Notes under the pieces: generated by a model
Database searches by the model: none
The model's input: the letters and a program-made list of their open reading frames with translations, nothing else
What the model was told of the DNA's origin: nothing
Shown: one piece after another, positions 8,870 to 17,198 of the stretch
How the letters are laid out: each line of letters starts with the position of its first letter
Position numbering within the stretch: the stretch's first letter is position 1
Program-made: the position numbers and the translations under genes
Assembly: GCF_016908495.1 (NCBI RefSeq)
Contig: NZ_JAFBDZ010000002.1
Location: 310,001 to 374,000, forward strand
Length of the DNA: 64,000 bases
Origin: Rossellomorea pakistanensis
Lineage (GTDB): Bacteria > Bacillota > Bacilli > Bacillales > Bacillaceae_B
Direction: 5' to 3'

Positions 8870-9008
8870 GTCATGTAAAGTGAATTTTTGATAGATCAAT
8901 TAAATCGTTTCTACTTAATGTTGGTGTTGATTGATAATTACAGATTACTTGTTCATTATTTGATAGAAGCTACCAGTAATCATGGCAATATAAAACACTC
9001 TTTTAAAG

Positions 9009-9054
9009 GGGCTGTCTGATCAGTAAATTTTACTATCAGACGGCTCATTTTTTT
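9009..9054 (+). terminator. Terminator downstream of the amidase gene
   Basis: GCTGTCTGAT (9011-9020) pairs with ATCAGACGGC (9035-9044) with one wobble, followed by a run of T. It is 140 bases after the amidase stop. Confidence 0.75.
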
Positions 9055-9080
9055 GATTTACCTTCAGCATTCGTACGAAA

Positions 9081-9262
9081 ATCATTCCAGCTCACTCTTA
9101 GCATAAGGAATATCATCATTTTCCTTAACTTGAATGCAGTTATGCACAATTTTTTGATTTTACGCATGTGATTGATTAGGAAATGTACTAGAATCTAAAT
9201 TCATGCACGAAAAGGACTAGGAATAATGCACGAGATTCCAAATTTATGCACATGTTAATTGT
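9081..9262. repeat. TGCAC-rich dispersed element, copy 1
   Basis: Begins with TCATTCCAGCTCAC and carries TGCAC motifs at about 9134, 9203, 9227 and 9247, with 20-24 bases between the last ones. Related copies lie at about 26380-26465 (inverted) and 46370-46535, sharing CAACTTTTTGATTTT-TGCAC and GCACGAGATT. No open frame. Confidence 0.55.
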
Positions 9263-9397
9263 AGAGGAACGTATCAAAAATATTAACTGATACTCCTAAT
9301 AAAACAAAGGCTGTCCTAAAACAAGGAAGTTAGGAATTATAGGAAACATTCCGCTACACTCTTCTTCCATTTATTAGAAAGAAACTAAGGAACAAGT

Positions 9398-10399
9398 TTA
9401 CCATTCCTCCAGCTCTTTTCGATTAGGAGCTTGGGGTGGTTGCTCCAGCCATTTACGATCAACCATGATGTTAAACCCATCTTTGGCATAAATTAAAATT
9501 TCCCCAATGAATTTACTGTAATGAGTAGCCAAGTCCGTTCTCATAGATAAAGATAAGGCGTGTCCGATAAGTGTAATATCGATGGAATTCAAAAAATGAA
9601 AAAGTGCTACGATGAGTTTTTCAGAAAAAGGTGAAGTTGTTGAATCTGTTACTTCCATACTAACTGGAACTGTTCCTAGAAGATCTTCTTTTATCAATAG
9701 TTCGTTAAAAAATTTAATTTGTTTTTCAGATATTTCTTTCCCATTCTTTATAAAACCTTTAATCTCTTTGTCCTTTACCACTTGAAGTAAGCCTAAACAA
9801 AGCAAAATAGAAAAATAATTTCGCTCAACATTAAAAAACACCTCTGTGAGCTCAACGGCATTTAAAGGTCTTTTTTTTCCAATAACTCCATTGATATATG
9901 ATTGTTTTTCGATATATTCCACTTTTTTAGGATAACTAATCATTGGAGGTCTGTCATAAATACCTTTGGATAGCATTAAAGTTGTGGAATCCTGATAAAG
10001 TTCTGAAGATTGGTTTAAAGCTTTTGTGAAAAAGTCAAGAATATCATGTCTAGCAATATTAGAGGTAACGAACGCATGGTTGATCATGCCCATTCGACTC
10101 ATAGTGTAAATAAAACTTAAAGCAAAGGGATCATGAAAAAGTGGTGGAGCTGATAAATCAATATCCTCATCCGAAAATCCGTGAGGTAAGGGGATATTTT
10201 CCTCTGAAAATATTTCACTAATTTGTTTCAAATGTGCAATCGAAATGTCCAATGCTTTTTGAAGGATAGTTTTTATTTCGCCATCTTTTATATGATGAAG
10301 GAAATATTTCAACAAGCAAACGGTCATTTTTTCTTGAATGTAAGTTCCCCACAAGCCTCCAATTTCAGGACTTGATAACCTAATGTTATGATCAGTCAT
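9398..10399 (-). CDS. DUF3231 family protein (paralogue 1)
   Basis: 333 residues made of two similar helical halves. The first begins LSSPEIGGLWGTYI and contains PLPHGFSDEDIDLSAPPLF; the second begins LNAVELTEVFFNVE and contains EVTDSTTSPFSEKL. DUF3231 proteins are Bacillaceae-specific and look like duplicated ferritin-like four-helix bundles, distantly reminiscent of spore coat protein CotF; no activity is established. The C terminus WLEQPPQAPNRKEL is conserved in the other two copies in this window (34632 and 45260). AGGAGG lies 6 bases before the ATG. It is a single-gene unit. A spore-related role is only a possibility. Confidence 0.8.
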   Translation of the reverse strand: MTDHNIRLSSPEIGGLWGTYIQEKMTVCLLKYFLHHIKDGEIKTILQKALDISIAHLKQISEIFSEENIPLPHGFSDEDIDLSAPPLFHDPFALSFIYTMSRMGMINHAFVTSNIARHDILDFFTKALNQSSELYQDSTTLMLSKGIYDRPPMISYPKKVEYIEKQSYINGVIGKKRPLNAVELTEVFFNVERNYFSILLCLGLLQVVKDKEIKGFIKNGKEISEKQIKFFNELLIKEDLLGTVPVSMEVTDSTTSPFSEKLIVALFHFLNSIDITLIGHALSLSMRTDLATHYSKFIGEILIYAKDGFNIMVDRKWLEQPPQAPNRKELEEW

Positions 10400-10662
10400 A
10401 GATACCTCCTAAATATAAATATATCTACTTTTTAAAGTGTCATTATATCCTAATATTATTCATTTCATTGAAAGAATTTCTTAGAAAAAGAGTTATTAAA
10501 GTTGGAAGTATAATTAAAAGGATTTTCTAATCATAGTGCCTCTTACTTATGCGACCTATCTACACGATCAAGGTCAAGCATTTGGCTCTGCCTATTTAGG
10601 ATTCTTATTGCTTTCAAAAGCCTTGTAATGCTTGTGGTGAATATTATACATTCGGTAAATAA

Positions 10663-10699
10663 GATACCCGAACAAGATTGTGAATACTTGTTCGGGTAT
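10663..10699 (-). terminator. Terminator at the end of the malonate operon
   Basis: ATACCCGAACAAG pairs with CTTGTTCGGGTAT around a ten-base loop, 17 bases after the abgT-like stop on the minus strand. The following T-tract is short and interrupted. Confidence 0.7.
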
Positions 10700-10715
10700 A
10701 GATAATAGCTAAATT

Positions 10716-12242
10716 TTATTTTCCTTCTAAATACATAGGAACTCCAGGGCCAACTGGAATATCCAACAGAGCAAACGCCGTAAACATAATCATCCAGGCA
10801 ATAAGAAAAGCAATCGTATAAGGTAAGATCAAAGCAATATGAGTTCCTAATCCAGCTTTCTTGTCATATTTCATTAAAAAACCTAACATGACTGCCACAA
10901 ATGGTTGCATGGGTGTAATCATATTTGTAACGGAATCACCAATACGGTAGGCCACTTGTATAAATGCAGGATGAAAGTCTAATAACATATACATAGGCAG
11001 TACTACAGGACCTAATACGGACCAAAGTGCTGACCCGCTTGTAATAAACAAACTTGAAAGGGAAGTTACAATGATCAGCAATAGGATAGCTGGTAATCCT
11101 TCCACATTTCCTGACTTAAGAAGTTCAGCCCCCTTAACAGCTGTAACAATGGTTAAATTACTCCATTCTAGATACGCAATAAATTGCGCAATGATAAATA
11201 CTAATACAATGAATCCAGACATATCTTTTATGGATTCTCCCATATAGGTAGCCATATCTTTCACATTGTTTATTTTTTTTGCTGTTATTCCATAAGTTAA
11301 TCCTATGATAATAAAGAAAAGGAATACTAGAGTATTTATCACACTCATAAATAAACTGGTTTCTTCTCCGCTAAGCGGTGATGATGGAATAAAAAAAACA
11401 CAGATGATTAAGGCAAAATAGATAACGGCTGCAATAAGTGTATTACGTAAAGCTTTGTTTATTAATAGACTATCTACATTATCATTGCTCTCCACCTGTA
11501 TCTCTACTTCTCCTGTATATTTTCCTAATCGAGGTTCAACAATTTTCTCAGTAACAAAGACACCGACGAATGTAAGGACAAAAACAGACGCGCTCATAAA
11601 ATACCAATTATCCACTGAATTTACCACTAAATTTGGGTAGATGGTTTGGACAATTTCTGTTGAGATCCCAGATAACATGACATCAAAAACCCCAACAAAT
11701 AAATTTGCAGTAAAACCACAACCAGTGGCTGCGATTCCAGCAGCTAATCCTGCCATGGGATGCCTGCCGAAAAGATGAAAGATCATGGCGGCTATTGGAG
11801 GAACAATAAGATATGCTGAGTCCGCTGTAATACTCCCCATAATTCCCATAAACATGACGGCATAGGTAATAACGGATTTAGGTGCTTTCATTAGCGTCTT
11901 TTTTATAGTGGCTTCAAATAATCCAACTTTTTCAGCCACACCAATTCCAAGAGCAAAGACTAGTACTAACCCTAAAGGTTTAAACTCTATAAAATTACTA
12001 AACAAGGAGGTTAAGATGTATTGTATTCCCTCCACAGAAATTAAACTCTTTACCACGGTATTTTCATTTGTCCCAGGATGGATGACACTTGTTCCTAAAA
12101 GACTGAATACCCAAGATGCGATGATGACAAATAAAGTAATATAGAGAAAAATTCCAACAGGATGGGGAAGACGGTTTCCTAGATGTTCAATTCCGCCTAA
12201 AATATCAAAATTTTTCTTTTTAAAAGATTGGTTGGGCTCCAT
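10716..12242 (-). CDS. AbgT family transporter (acyl/aroyl-amino acid carrier)
   Basis: A 508-residue inner-membrane carrier of the AbgT family, whose E. coli member imports p-aminobenzoyl-glutamate with two M20 peptidases encoded beside it. IEHLGNRLPHP near the N terminus, GIGVAEKVGLFEA, GSITADSAYLIVPPIAAMI and DSVTNMITPMQPF are the family motifs. The frame is open to 12350, but that stretch overlaps the peptidase gene; the ATG at 12242, 16 bases after the peptidase stop and preceded by GGAAGAAG, gives the usual MEPNQSFKKKN start. Last gene of the minus-strand operon. Import of an amino-acid conjugate, perhaps N-malonylated, is inferred from the peptidase and malonate neighbours; some relatives export sulfonamides. 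Confidence 0.85.
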   Translation of the reverse strand: MEPNQSFKKKNFDILGGIEHLGNRLPHPVGIFLYITLFVIIASWVFSLLGTSVIHPGTNENTVVKSLISVEGIQYILTSLFSNFIEFKPLGLVLVFALGIGVAEKVGLFEATIKKTLMKAPKSVITYAVMFMGIMGSITADSAYLIVPPIAAMIFHLFGRHPMAGLAAGIAATGCGFTANLFVGVFDVMLSGISTEIVQTIYPNLVVNSVDNWYFMSASVFVLTFVGVFVTEKIVEPRLGKYTGEVEIQVESNDNVDSLLINKALRNTLIAAVIYFALIICVFFIPSSPLSGEETSLFMSVINTLVFLFFIIIGLTYGITAKKINNVKDMATYMGESIKDMSGFIVLVFIIAQFIAYLEWSNLTIVTAVKGAELLKSGNVEGLPAILLLIIVTSLSSLFITSGSALWSVLGPVVLPMYMLLDFHPAFIQVAYRIGDSVTNMITPMQPFVAVMLGFLMKYDKKAGLGTHIALILPYTIAFLIAWMIMFTAFALLDIPVGPGVPMYLEGK

Positions 12243-12258
12243 AATCAAACACTTCTTC

Positions 12259-13656
12259 CTATACAAATTTCTCTTCGCCAAGATTATTTTGTTGCGATTT
12301 CTTATATTCTCCAAGGGCATGTATGACATGGTACGTACATTTGATACCATTCAAAAAATGATCTATTTTAATGTTTTCATTAGGAGAATGATTTCTTTGA
12401 TCAAAATTTGCATAAGGCATAATAATAGAAGGAGCGTTTAAGATTTTGGTCCACACATAATCTGGTAGTGACCCAGCTAAACTTGGCTGGATTAAAGGTT
12501 CCTGATCAAATGCCTGATGAATAGCGTGGGTGACACATTTCACTATGTCCAGATTTGCTGAAGTCTTTGATGGTTTCATAGACCCTAAATACCTTACTTC
12601 AATATCAGGATCGTGAATTTGTACATGCTGACATATCTTATTGAAAATGTCCATTGGATCTTGATCAACTACTAGACGGGCATCTATTTTCACTGTTGCA
12701 TGTGAGGGGATAATGGTCTTAATCCCTTCCCCTGCGTATCCACTTTGAATACCGCATATATTAAACGTGGGCTCCATTGTTAGTTTCCGATAATAATCTT
12801 CTCCCTCTAAATTCAATGGACGATAACCGATTTTCTCTCCAATATCCTTGACATCAAATGGAAGTTTATTAAGCAACTTACTATCTGTTTCAGACATTGG
12901 CAATATATGATCGTAGAACCCTTTAATGAGTACCTTGCCATTTCTATCACGCATCGTTTGTAATAAATCTATTAATTTCCAAGCAGGATTAGGCAGGATA
13001 TTGCCCGTATTTCCAGAATGATTGTCCCAATCGGCCCCTTTGGCTTTTAATTCAAAAGACAACATACCTCTGACTCCTAATAATAAAAGGGGGGAACCGC
13101 TATTATGTGAAGAACCATCCGCTGTATAAACAAGGTCAGCCTTTAATAGATCCTTATTGTCCTCTACAAAGTTTGGAAGGTTAACACTTCCTACTTCTTC
13201 TTCTCCTTCAAACACAAACTTTATATTAATGGGTAAATCCTGATGGTGATCGATAAATGTTTTAATCCCAAGTAGTTGGGCTATCAGTTGTCCTTTATTA
13301 TCTCCTGCTCCCCGACAGTAGATTCGTTCATCCCGTATGGTTGGTTCAAAAGGAGGCGATATCCAATCCTCGAGAGGGTCAGGAGGCTGAACATCGTAAT
13401 GTCCATAGATTAATAATGTAAAATGGTTTTCATCAGTTATGGTTTCTCCATAAACAACGGGGTGCCCATTTGTTTCAATTAATCGAGTCGTAATTCCGAG
13501 ATCTCCCATAAAATCCTTAAGCAATTCCGCACATTCGTGAATTCCTTCATTTTGTGCACTAATGCTTTTTTGTCGTAAAAGAATAAATAATTGTTCTAAG
13601 AACTCGTTCTTTCGACTCCAAACGTATTCGTGGATTTTTTGTATATCTACATTCAT
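12259..13656 (-). CDS. M20 family metallopeptidase (CNDP-type dipeptidase/deacylase)
   Basis: Cytosolic di-zinc hydrolase of 465 residues that cleaves dipeptides or N-acyl amino acids. Metal and catalytic motifs are visible in order: GHYDVQPPDPLEDW, RGAGDNKGQ, FEGEEEVGS (the catalytic Glu with a metal ligand) and a final metal ligand in NFDQRNHSPNE. Full length for the CNDP2-like branch. GAGGAG precedes the ATG. It follows mdcG by 39 bases, and a GntR-type operator overlaps the mdcG stop, so it can be transcribed with the operon or from its own controlled promoter. With abgT it resembles the abgA/abgB-abgT arrangement of E. coli. Substrate unknown; N-malonyl amino acids would fit the context. 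Confidence 0.88.
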   Translation of the reverse strand: MNVDIQKIHEYVWSRKNEFLEQLFILLRQKSISAQNEGIHECAELLKDFMGDLGITTRLIETNGHPVVYGETITDENHFTLLIYGHYDVQPPDPLEDWISPPFEPTIRDERIYCRGAGDNKGQLIAQLLGIKTFIDHHQDLPINIKFVFEGEEEVGSVNLPNFVEDNKDLLKADLVYTADGSSHNSGSPLLLLGVRGMLSFELKAKGADWDNHSGNTGNILPNPAWKLIDLLQTMRDRNGKVLIKGFYDHILPMSETDSKLLNKLPFDVKDIGEKIGYRPLNLEGEDYYRKLTMEPTFNICGIQSGYAGEGIKTIIPSHATVKIDARLVVDQDPMDIFNKICQHVQIHDPDIEVRYLGSMKPSKTSANLDIVKCVTHAIHQAFDQEPLIQPSLAGSLPDYVWTKILNAPSIIMPYANFDQRNHSPNENIKIDHFLNGIKCTYHVIHALGEYKKSQQNNLGEEKFV

Positions 13657-13692
13657 GGTTAACTCTTCTCCTCTTTATATAATAAATACGGA

Positions 13693-13709
13693 AAGTCAAT
13701 TGTCGACTT
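13693..13709 (-). promoter_or_regulatory. Internal GntR-type operator before the M20 peptidase gene (site O5)
   Basis: On the minus strand AAGTCGA-CAA-TTGACTT is an inverted repeat matching the TGTCGA-N3-TCGACA operator. It overlaps the mdcG stop codon and ends 37 bases before the peptidase ATG. An AT-rich stretch (TATTTATTATATAA) downstream could serve as a -10 region. Confidence 0.6.
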
Positions 13710-14337
13710 CATTTAGAATCCAAGGGTTCTCTATTAGAAGAGGTCCATTCTGGGTTTTGACTAATACAGGTTCTCTTATTGCTTTTCCATACTCAAATAA
13801 ATTCACAGCTCCCACAGGTGTTTCCATTTGCACATCAATTCTTACTTCGCTTTTTTGAAATTCAAGGAGGATAGATTGAGCCAAATTTTTTTCTAAGCGG
13901 TGGGGGGTCCGAATAATTAAATCGATGTCGCTTTCAGGTGTGACGGTTTCCTTTCCGCTTGCAAGTTCAAATCCGACGCTTCCCGTGGGTCCCCAAAGAA
14001 ACTGATAGTGCTGAAGTAAACGGTCTATGCTATTAAGACATATAAAAGCTTGCACTTTTTTATAGCGATGATGTTGTTTCCATCGTTGATTCTCGGTTAG
14101 TTGTTCCGGTGTTATTTTTCTTATGAATTGACTTTTAGGAAGAAAAGCGGCAAACCTCTGATTCCTTTGTTTTCCTCTAATTCCTACAGCTATTTGGTTT
14201 TTTGGTGCGCGTGCCCGACGAACAACAACAAAGGGGGCACGGTCTAAGGAAGTTTTCACCCAATCGGGCATCGGTGAATGAATAACCAAATCTGATGAAT
14301 CTGAAATTTCTAATAAATCGTGAGGGGCTAATTCCAT
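13696..14337 (-). CDS. mdcG: Malonate decarboxylase holo-ACP synthase (phosphoribosyl-dephospho-CoA transferase)
   Basis: Attaches the triphosphoribosyl-dephospho-CoA prosthetic group made by MdcB to the serine of the acyl carrier subunit MdcC. The 213-residue protein has the nucleotidyltransferase motif GPTGSVGFELASG and the metal-binding acidic triad in PESDIDLIIR, with a third acidic residue in VRIDVQME. Its start overlaps the mdcDE stop by 10 bases, indicating translational coupling. Standard accessory gene for biotin-independent malonate decarboxylase. Its last codons overlap operator O5. Confidence 0.93.
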   Translation of the reverse strand: MELAPHDLLEISDSSDLVIHSPMPDWVKTSLDRAPFVVVRRARAPKNQIAVGIRGKQRNQRFAAFLPKSQFIRKITPEQLTENQRWKQHHRYKKVQAFICLNSIDRLLQHYQFLWGPTGSVGFELASGKETVTPESDIDLIIRTPHRLEKNLAQSILLEFQKSEVRIDVQMETPVGAVNLFEYGKAIREPVLVKTQNGPLLIENPWILNEVDN

Positions 14338-16022
14338 TGTTCATCTAACCTTTGTCTGACTAATATGGAGCCTGCCCTCCCATGCGGTTCACCATCGTAG
14401 GATGAGCTATGTCTGTGGCTCAAGTCTCTTGGATTATTTTCAATATCCTCGATTGCATTCTTGATTTTTTTGATTATCATTTGACGATCCTCATTATTTG
14501 GATGATTAGCATTAACCTTCGTTATTAATTCAAAGAGGGATCCTAACTTTTCAAAGGATTGAATATCGTAAGCCATCGCTGGCACTTTTTTGGTTGCTTC
14601 TTCAAGCTCCGATAGACTCCGTTGTGTAATTCTAGCTGCAGATTGTTTAGACATTACATGTACATTCACACCCTCATCGTCTAATGCGAGAAGACGGTTC
14701 GCTTGTAAGCCGTGTGAAAGAAACGCGCCTGAAATGGCTTTTCCAGGGATAAAGGCAATGATTGGATGACCTGCTAACCTTGCAGAGGCATAGGCATCTA
14801 CAGCGGCAGCGCAAGCTTGGTGAATACCTAGAAGTTCTTCACGATATCCGTAAGCTTGACCTGGTACATCAACAATTGCTACAATGGCACGCTTTTCCCC
14901 GTGTTGATCCTCTTCAATGGCTTCACGAATATGTTTAGCCAGCACCCATCCTTCTTCAAGGCCAAATTCCCCGGATCGGGCTCTTGGAAAACGATTGATT
15001 TCATTAGGAACAATGGCTAAAAAACGAATAGGTTTGTTGCCAATAAAAGTATCGGCACAAAGTACGGAAGGGATTTCACCTATATTTTCTGAGCCCTTGG
15101 CTAATAAACTAAACCATTTTCCGCCTCTACTTGTCATCTGATTTTTATTATTATTTGATCGATTTTGTTGGCGAATGGAAAAGGAATTATTTGATTTTCT
15201 CCACAATCTTTGGACATCTTCGGGTGCAAGAGGCAAAGAGGGTTCGACCAACCCTAGAAAAGCAAGAAAACGATCTACTTGAGAACTTTTTGGTGTCATA
15301 TTGGTTCCCTTTTTTATAATAGAAAGAATCGCATCCTTGATCATTTGAACATCATCTTCCGTCATTATTTCGGCAAATCCTGCTGCCACTCTTTGTTTGC
15401 CGCCGACTGAATTCCAAATCTTTAGCCGGTCCATCGAATCGAGTTCACGGATCCCTGCTTCTTGCTCAATGACTTCAGGACCATTTAACCCAAGACGTCC
15501 TTCACGAGTCATGATTAAGGCACTACACAATCCAGCAGTAATGGACATACCACCGAAAGCACCTATTTTACCTGGAATGATTCCTGTAACAGGTACAAAA
15601 GAACGAAGCTCTACAATGGCCGAGCCAATTTCAGCAATTGACAGTAATCCATAGTTTGCTTCTTGAAGTCTTACACCCCCAGTATCAAATATAAAAATAG
15701 GGTAGATAGACACCCCAGCTTTATTTTCCTTTAATGCGAGCTCCAAGGCACCGGCAATCTTCGCACCCGATACTTCTCCAATTCCGCCGCCCTGAAAATT
15801 CCCTTCAATAGAAATAATTAATACTTGTTGCCCGTTTAATTCACCTTTTGCAATAATGACACCATCATCACTCTGCGGAACAATTCCTTGTTGCACTAAG
15901 TGTGGAGACTCCATTTCATCGAATGGACCTAATAATTCTTTAAATGTTCCATCATCGCATAATACACGGGCTCTTTCTCGACCTGTACATTCCACAAGAC
16001 TATTTCTTAATGGAGTCAACAT
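14328..16022 (-). CDS. mdcDE: Malonate decarboxylase, fused beta and gamma subunits (MdcD-MdcE)
   Basis: Decarboxylates the malonyl thioester carried on MdcC to acetyl-S-ACP. Residues 1 to about 280 are MdcD, a crotonase/carboxyltransferase-type fold with GGGIGEVSGAKIAGAL, FDTGGVRLQEAN and GRLGLNGPEVIEQEAG. Residues about 297-564 are MdcE (DVPGQAYGYREELLGIHQ, GKAISGAFLSHGLQAN). The two are joined by an Asn/Ser-rich linker (SNNSFSIRQQNRSNNNKNQ, residues 277-295). In well-studied systems these are separate genes, so the fusion is notable. The reading frame is continuous with no internal ribosome site. GGAGGTGAG precedes the ATG; the start overlaps mdcC by 23 bases. Confidence 0.93.
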   Translation of the reverse strand: MLTPLRNSLVECTGRERARVLCDDGTFKELLGPFDEMESPHLVQQGIVPQSDDGVIIAKGELNGQQVLIISIEGNFQGGGIGEVSGAKIAGALELALKENKAGVSIYPIFIFDTGGVRLQEANYGLLSIAEIGSAIVELRSFVPVTGIIPGKIGAFGGMSITAGLCSALIMTREGRLGLNGPEVIEQEAGIRELDSMDRLKIWNSVGGKQRVAAGFAEIMTEDDVQMIKDAILSIIKKGTNMTPKSSQVDRFLAFLGLVEPSLPLAPEDVQRLWRKSNNSFSIRQQNRSNNNKNQMTSRGGKWFSLLAKGSENIGEIPSVLCADTFIGNKPIRFLAIVPNEINRFPRARSGEFGLEEGWVLAKHIREAIEEDQHGEKRAIVAIVDVPGQAYGYREELLGIHQACAAAVDAYASARLAGHPIIAFIPGKAISGAFLSHGLQANRLLALDDEGVNVHVMSKQSAARITQRSLSELEEATKKVPAMAYDIQSFEKLGSLFELITKVNANHPNNEDRQMIIKKIKNAIEDIENNPRDLSHRHSSSYDGEPHGRAGSILVRQRLDEQWN

Positions 16023-16311
16023 TACAGCTCACCTCCAATGCTTGTGCTAATCTTAATGAGACAACTCCGGGAGTTGCTCCAAAGTCATTAATTTTTATTT
16101 TTGCTGATACTTCATTTTGAGAAAAAAATCTCTCCAATACAGACTTCCATGTGTCATTAAATCCGGTGGTGCCAGTTCGGATGGTCACCTCTGTATACTC
16201 CTTGTCAGAAGGTTTCATGATGATTTCTAAATCCCCTGATCCCACTACTCCTATGTGGGCTTGTGATTCAATTTTTTTGGTTGCTGGAAAGCTATAGGTT
16301 AAGACTTCCAA
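16000..16311 (-). CDS. mdcC: Malonate decarboxylase acyl carrier protein (delta subunit)
   Basis: Small subunit that carries acetyl and malonyl groups on a 2'-(5''-phosphoribosyl)-3'-dephospho-CoA arm. With the chosen start it reads MEVLTYSFPATKKIESQ and then HIGVVGSGDLEI; the VGSGDLE segment holds the serine to which the arm is attached. Family members begin M-x-x-L-x-F-x-FPA, which fits the TTG at 16311 preceded at 7 bases by GGAGGG. A longer frame from ATG 16341 exists but lacks a good ribosome site. The product is 103 residues. It overlaps mdcB by 20 bases and mdcDE by 23, so translation of the three is coupled. Confidence 0.88.
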   Translation of the reverse strand: MEVLTYSFPATKKIESQAHIGVVGSGDLEIIMKPSDKEYTEVTIRTGTTGFNDTWKSVLERFFSQNEVSAKIKINDFGATPGVVSLRLAQALEVSCNVDSIKK

Positions 16312-17185
16312 TAGGATTCCCTCCAATGGATTTTTTTTCATATCTGATTGTTTTTTCTTGGTAAAGATAATCAAGAAATAATGTAGCAGCCAATAGGTCA
16401 GCACTTCCACCCGGAGAAGCGTTGAATAAATGAAGTGTGTGATCTAGTTTTTCTAAAATCACCCAGTGTCCAGCATCCCACTCCAGTCCTCTTTCTAGTA
16501 TTTCTTTCGCTTGCTGTTTTGTATGATATAAGGCATCCATCCCACCCCTGTGTAAAATACATGTATCGTCAATGTTTGCCATTAGGGATAGCAAAGCATT
16601 CAACCTTGATAAATCTTCCGAAATGCCTTTAGTTCTTGAGTCATGGAGGATAGGAAAAGAAAATTCTCTAATATGCGGGAATCCAAGAAGTGCTTCTCCT
16701 TTTGCACCCAACACCCCGTATTTTTCATTAACACGCAATCCATTAGTCTGGATTTTGGGTTGATGACGGTCATGAAAACGAGCAAGCCTTCCTGCAGAGT
16801 GGACGATGGTTTCCATGGTGTCATTCCTGTGCATTGCTGCGCTAGAAACAAGCAACCCAAGAGCCCAAATCGCTCCTTTATGAGTATTAATACCACCTGT
16901 TGTCTTAAACATAGTGGCTTCTCCACTTCGTCCAATGGCAGCAATCTTTTCCCGCAAGGATAGGGAAGGTTTCTCCTTATAACTTGCTTCTGCAATTGAT
17001 CTGAAAGTAGAACTAAGTCCATAAGCTGATTTGATCATTAGATCTAAGGTCATATCTGTGTGTGTGCCTGAATCCTTTTTATCAACAAGCCCTGGTTTTG
17101 GGGTAAGTTCTGCTTCCTCAATCAAAGCTTTCACTGCTAAATTTGAAAGGTGTAAACTAAACTGTTGCGCATTATTCTCAATCAT
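16292..17185 (-). CDS. mdcB: Triphosphoribosyl-dephospho-CoA synthase
   Basis: Makes 2'-(5''-triphosphoribosyl)-3'-dephospho-CoA from ATP and dephospho-CoA, the precursor of the MdcC prosthetic group. The 297-residue protein is of the CitG/MdcB family, with EAELTPKPGLVDKKDSG near residue 25, the GGINTHKGAIWALG motif near 96, DDTCILHRGG near 206 and a C-terminal NASPGGSADLLAATLFL. Typical length. It lies 13 bases after mdcA, in the usual order A-B-C. Function is secure from motif plus context. Confidence 0.93.
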   Translation of the reverse strand: MIENNAQQFSLHLSNLAVKALIEEAELTPKPGLVDKKDSGTHTDMTLDLMIKSAYGLSSTFRSIAEASYKEKPSLSLREKIAAIGRSGEATMFKTTGGINTHKGAIWALGLLVSSAAMHRNDTMETIVHSAGRLARFHDRHQPKIQTNGLRVNEKYGVLGAKGEALLGFPHIREFSFPILHDSRTKGISEDLSRLNALLSLMANIDDTCILHRGGMDALYHTKQQAKEILERGLEWDAGHWVILEKLDHTLHLFNASPGGSADLLAATLFLDYLYQEKTIRYEKKSIGGNPIGSLNL

Positions 17186-17198
17186 CGTACCCTCCTTT

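Noticed and set aside
10536..10628. Short plus-strand frame reading VPLTYATYLHDQGQAFG and ending in a hydrophobic stretch
   Set aside because: Thirty codons without a ribosome site. It might be a remnant of a membrane protein, but there is too little to support a call.
12243..12350. Extended N terminus of the AbgT-like protein
   Set aside because: It overlaps the peptidase gene and lacks a ribosome site; the ATG at 12242 follows GGAAGAAG and gives the family's usual start.
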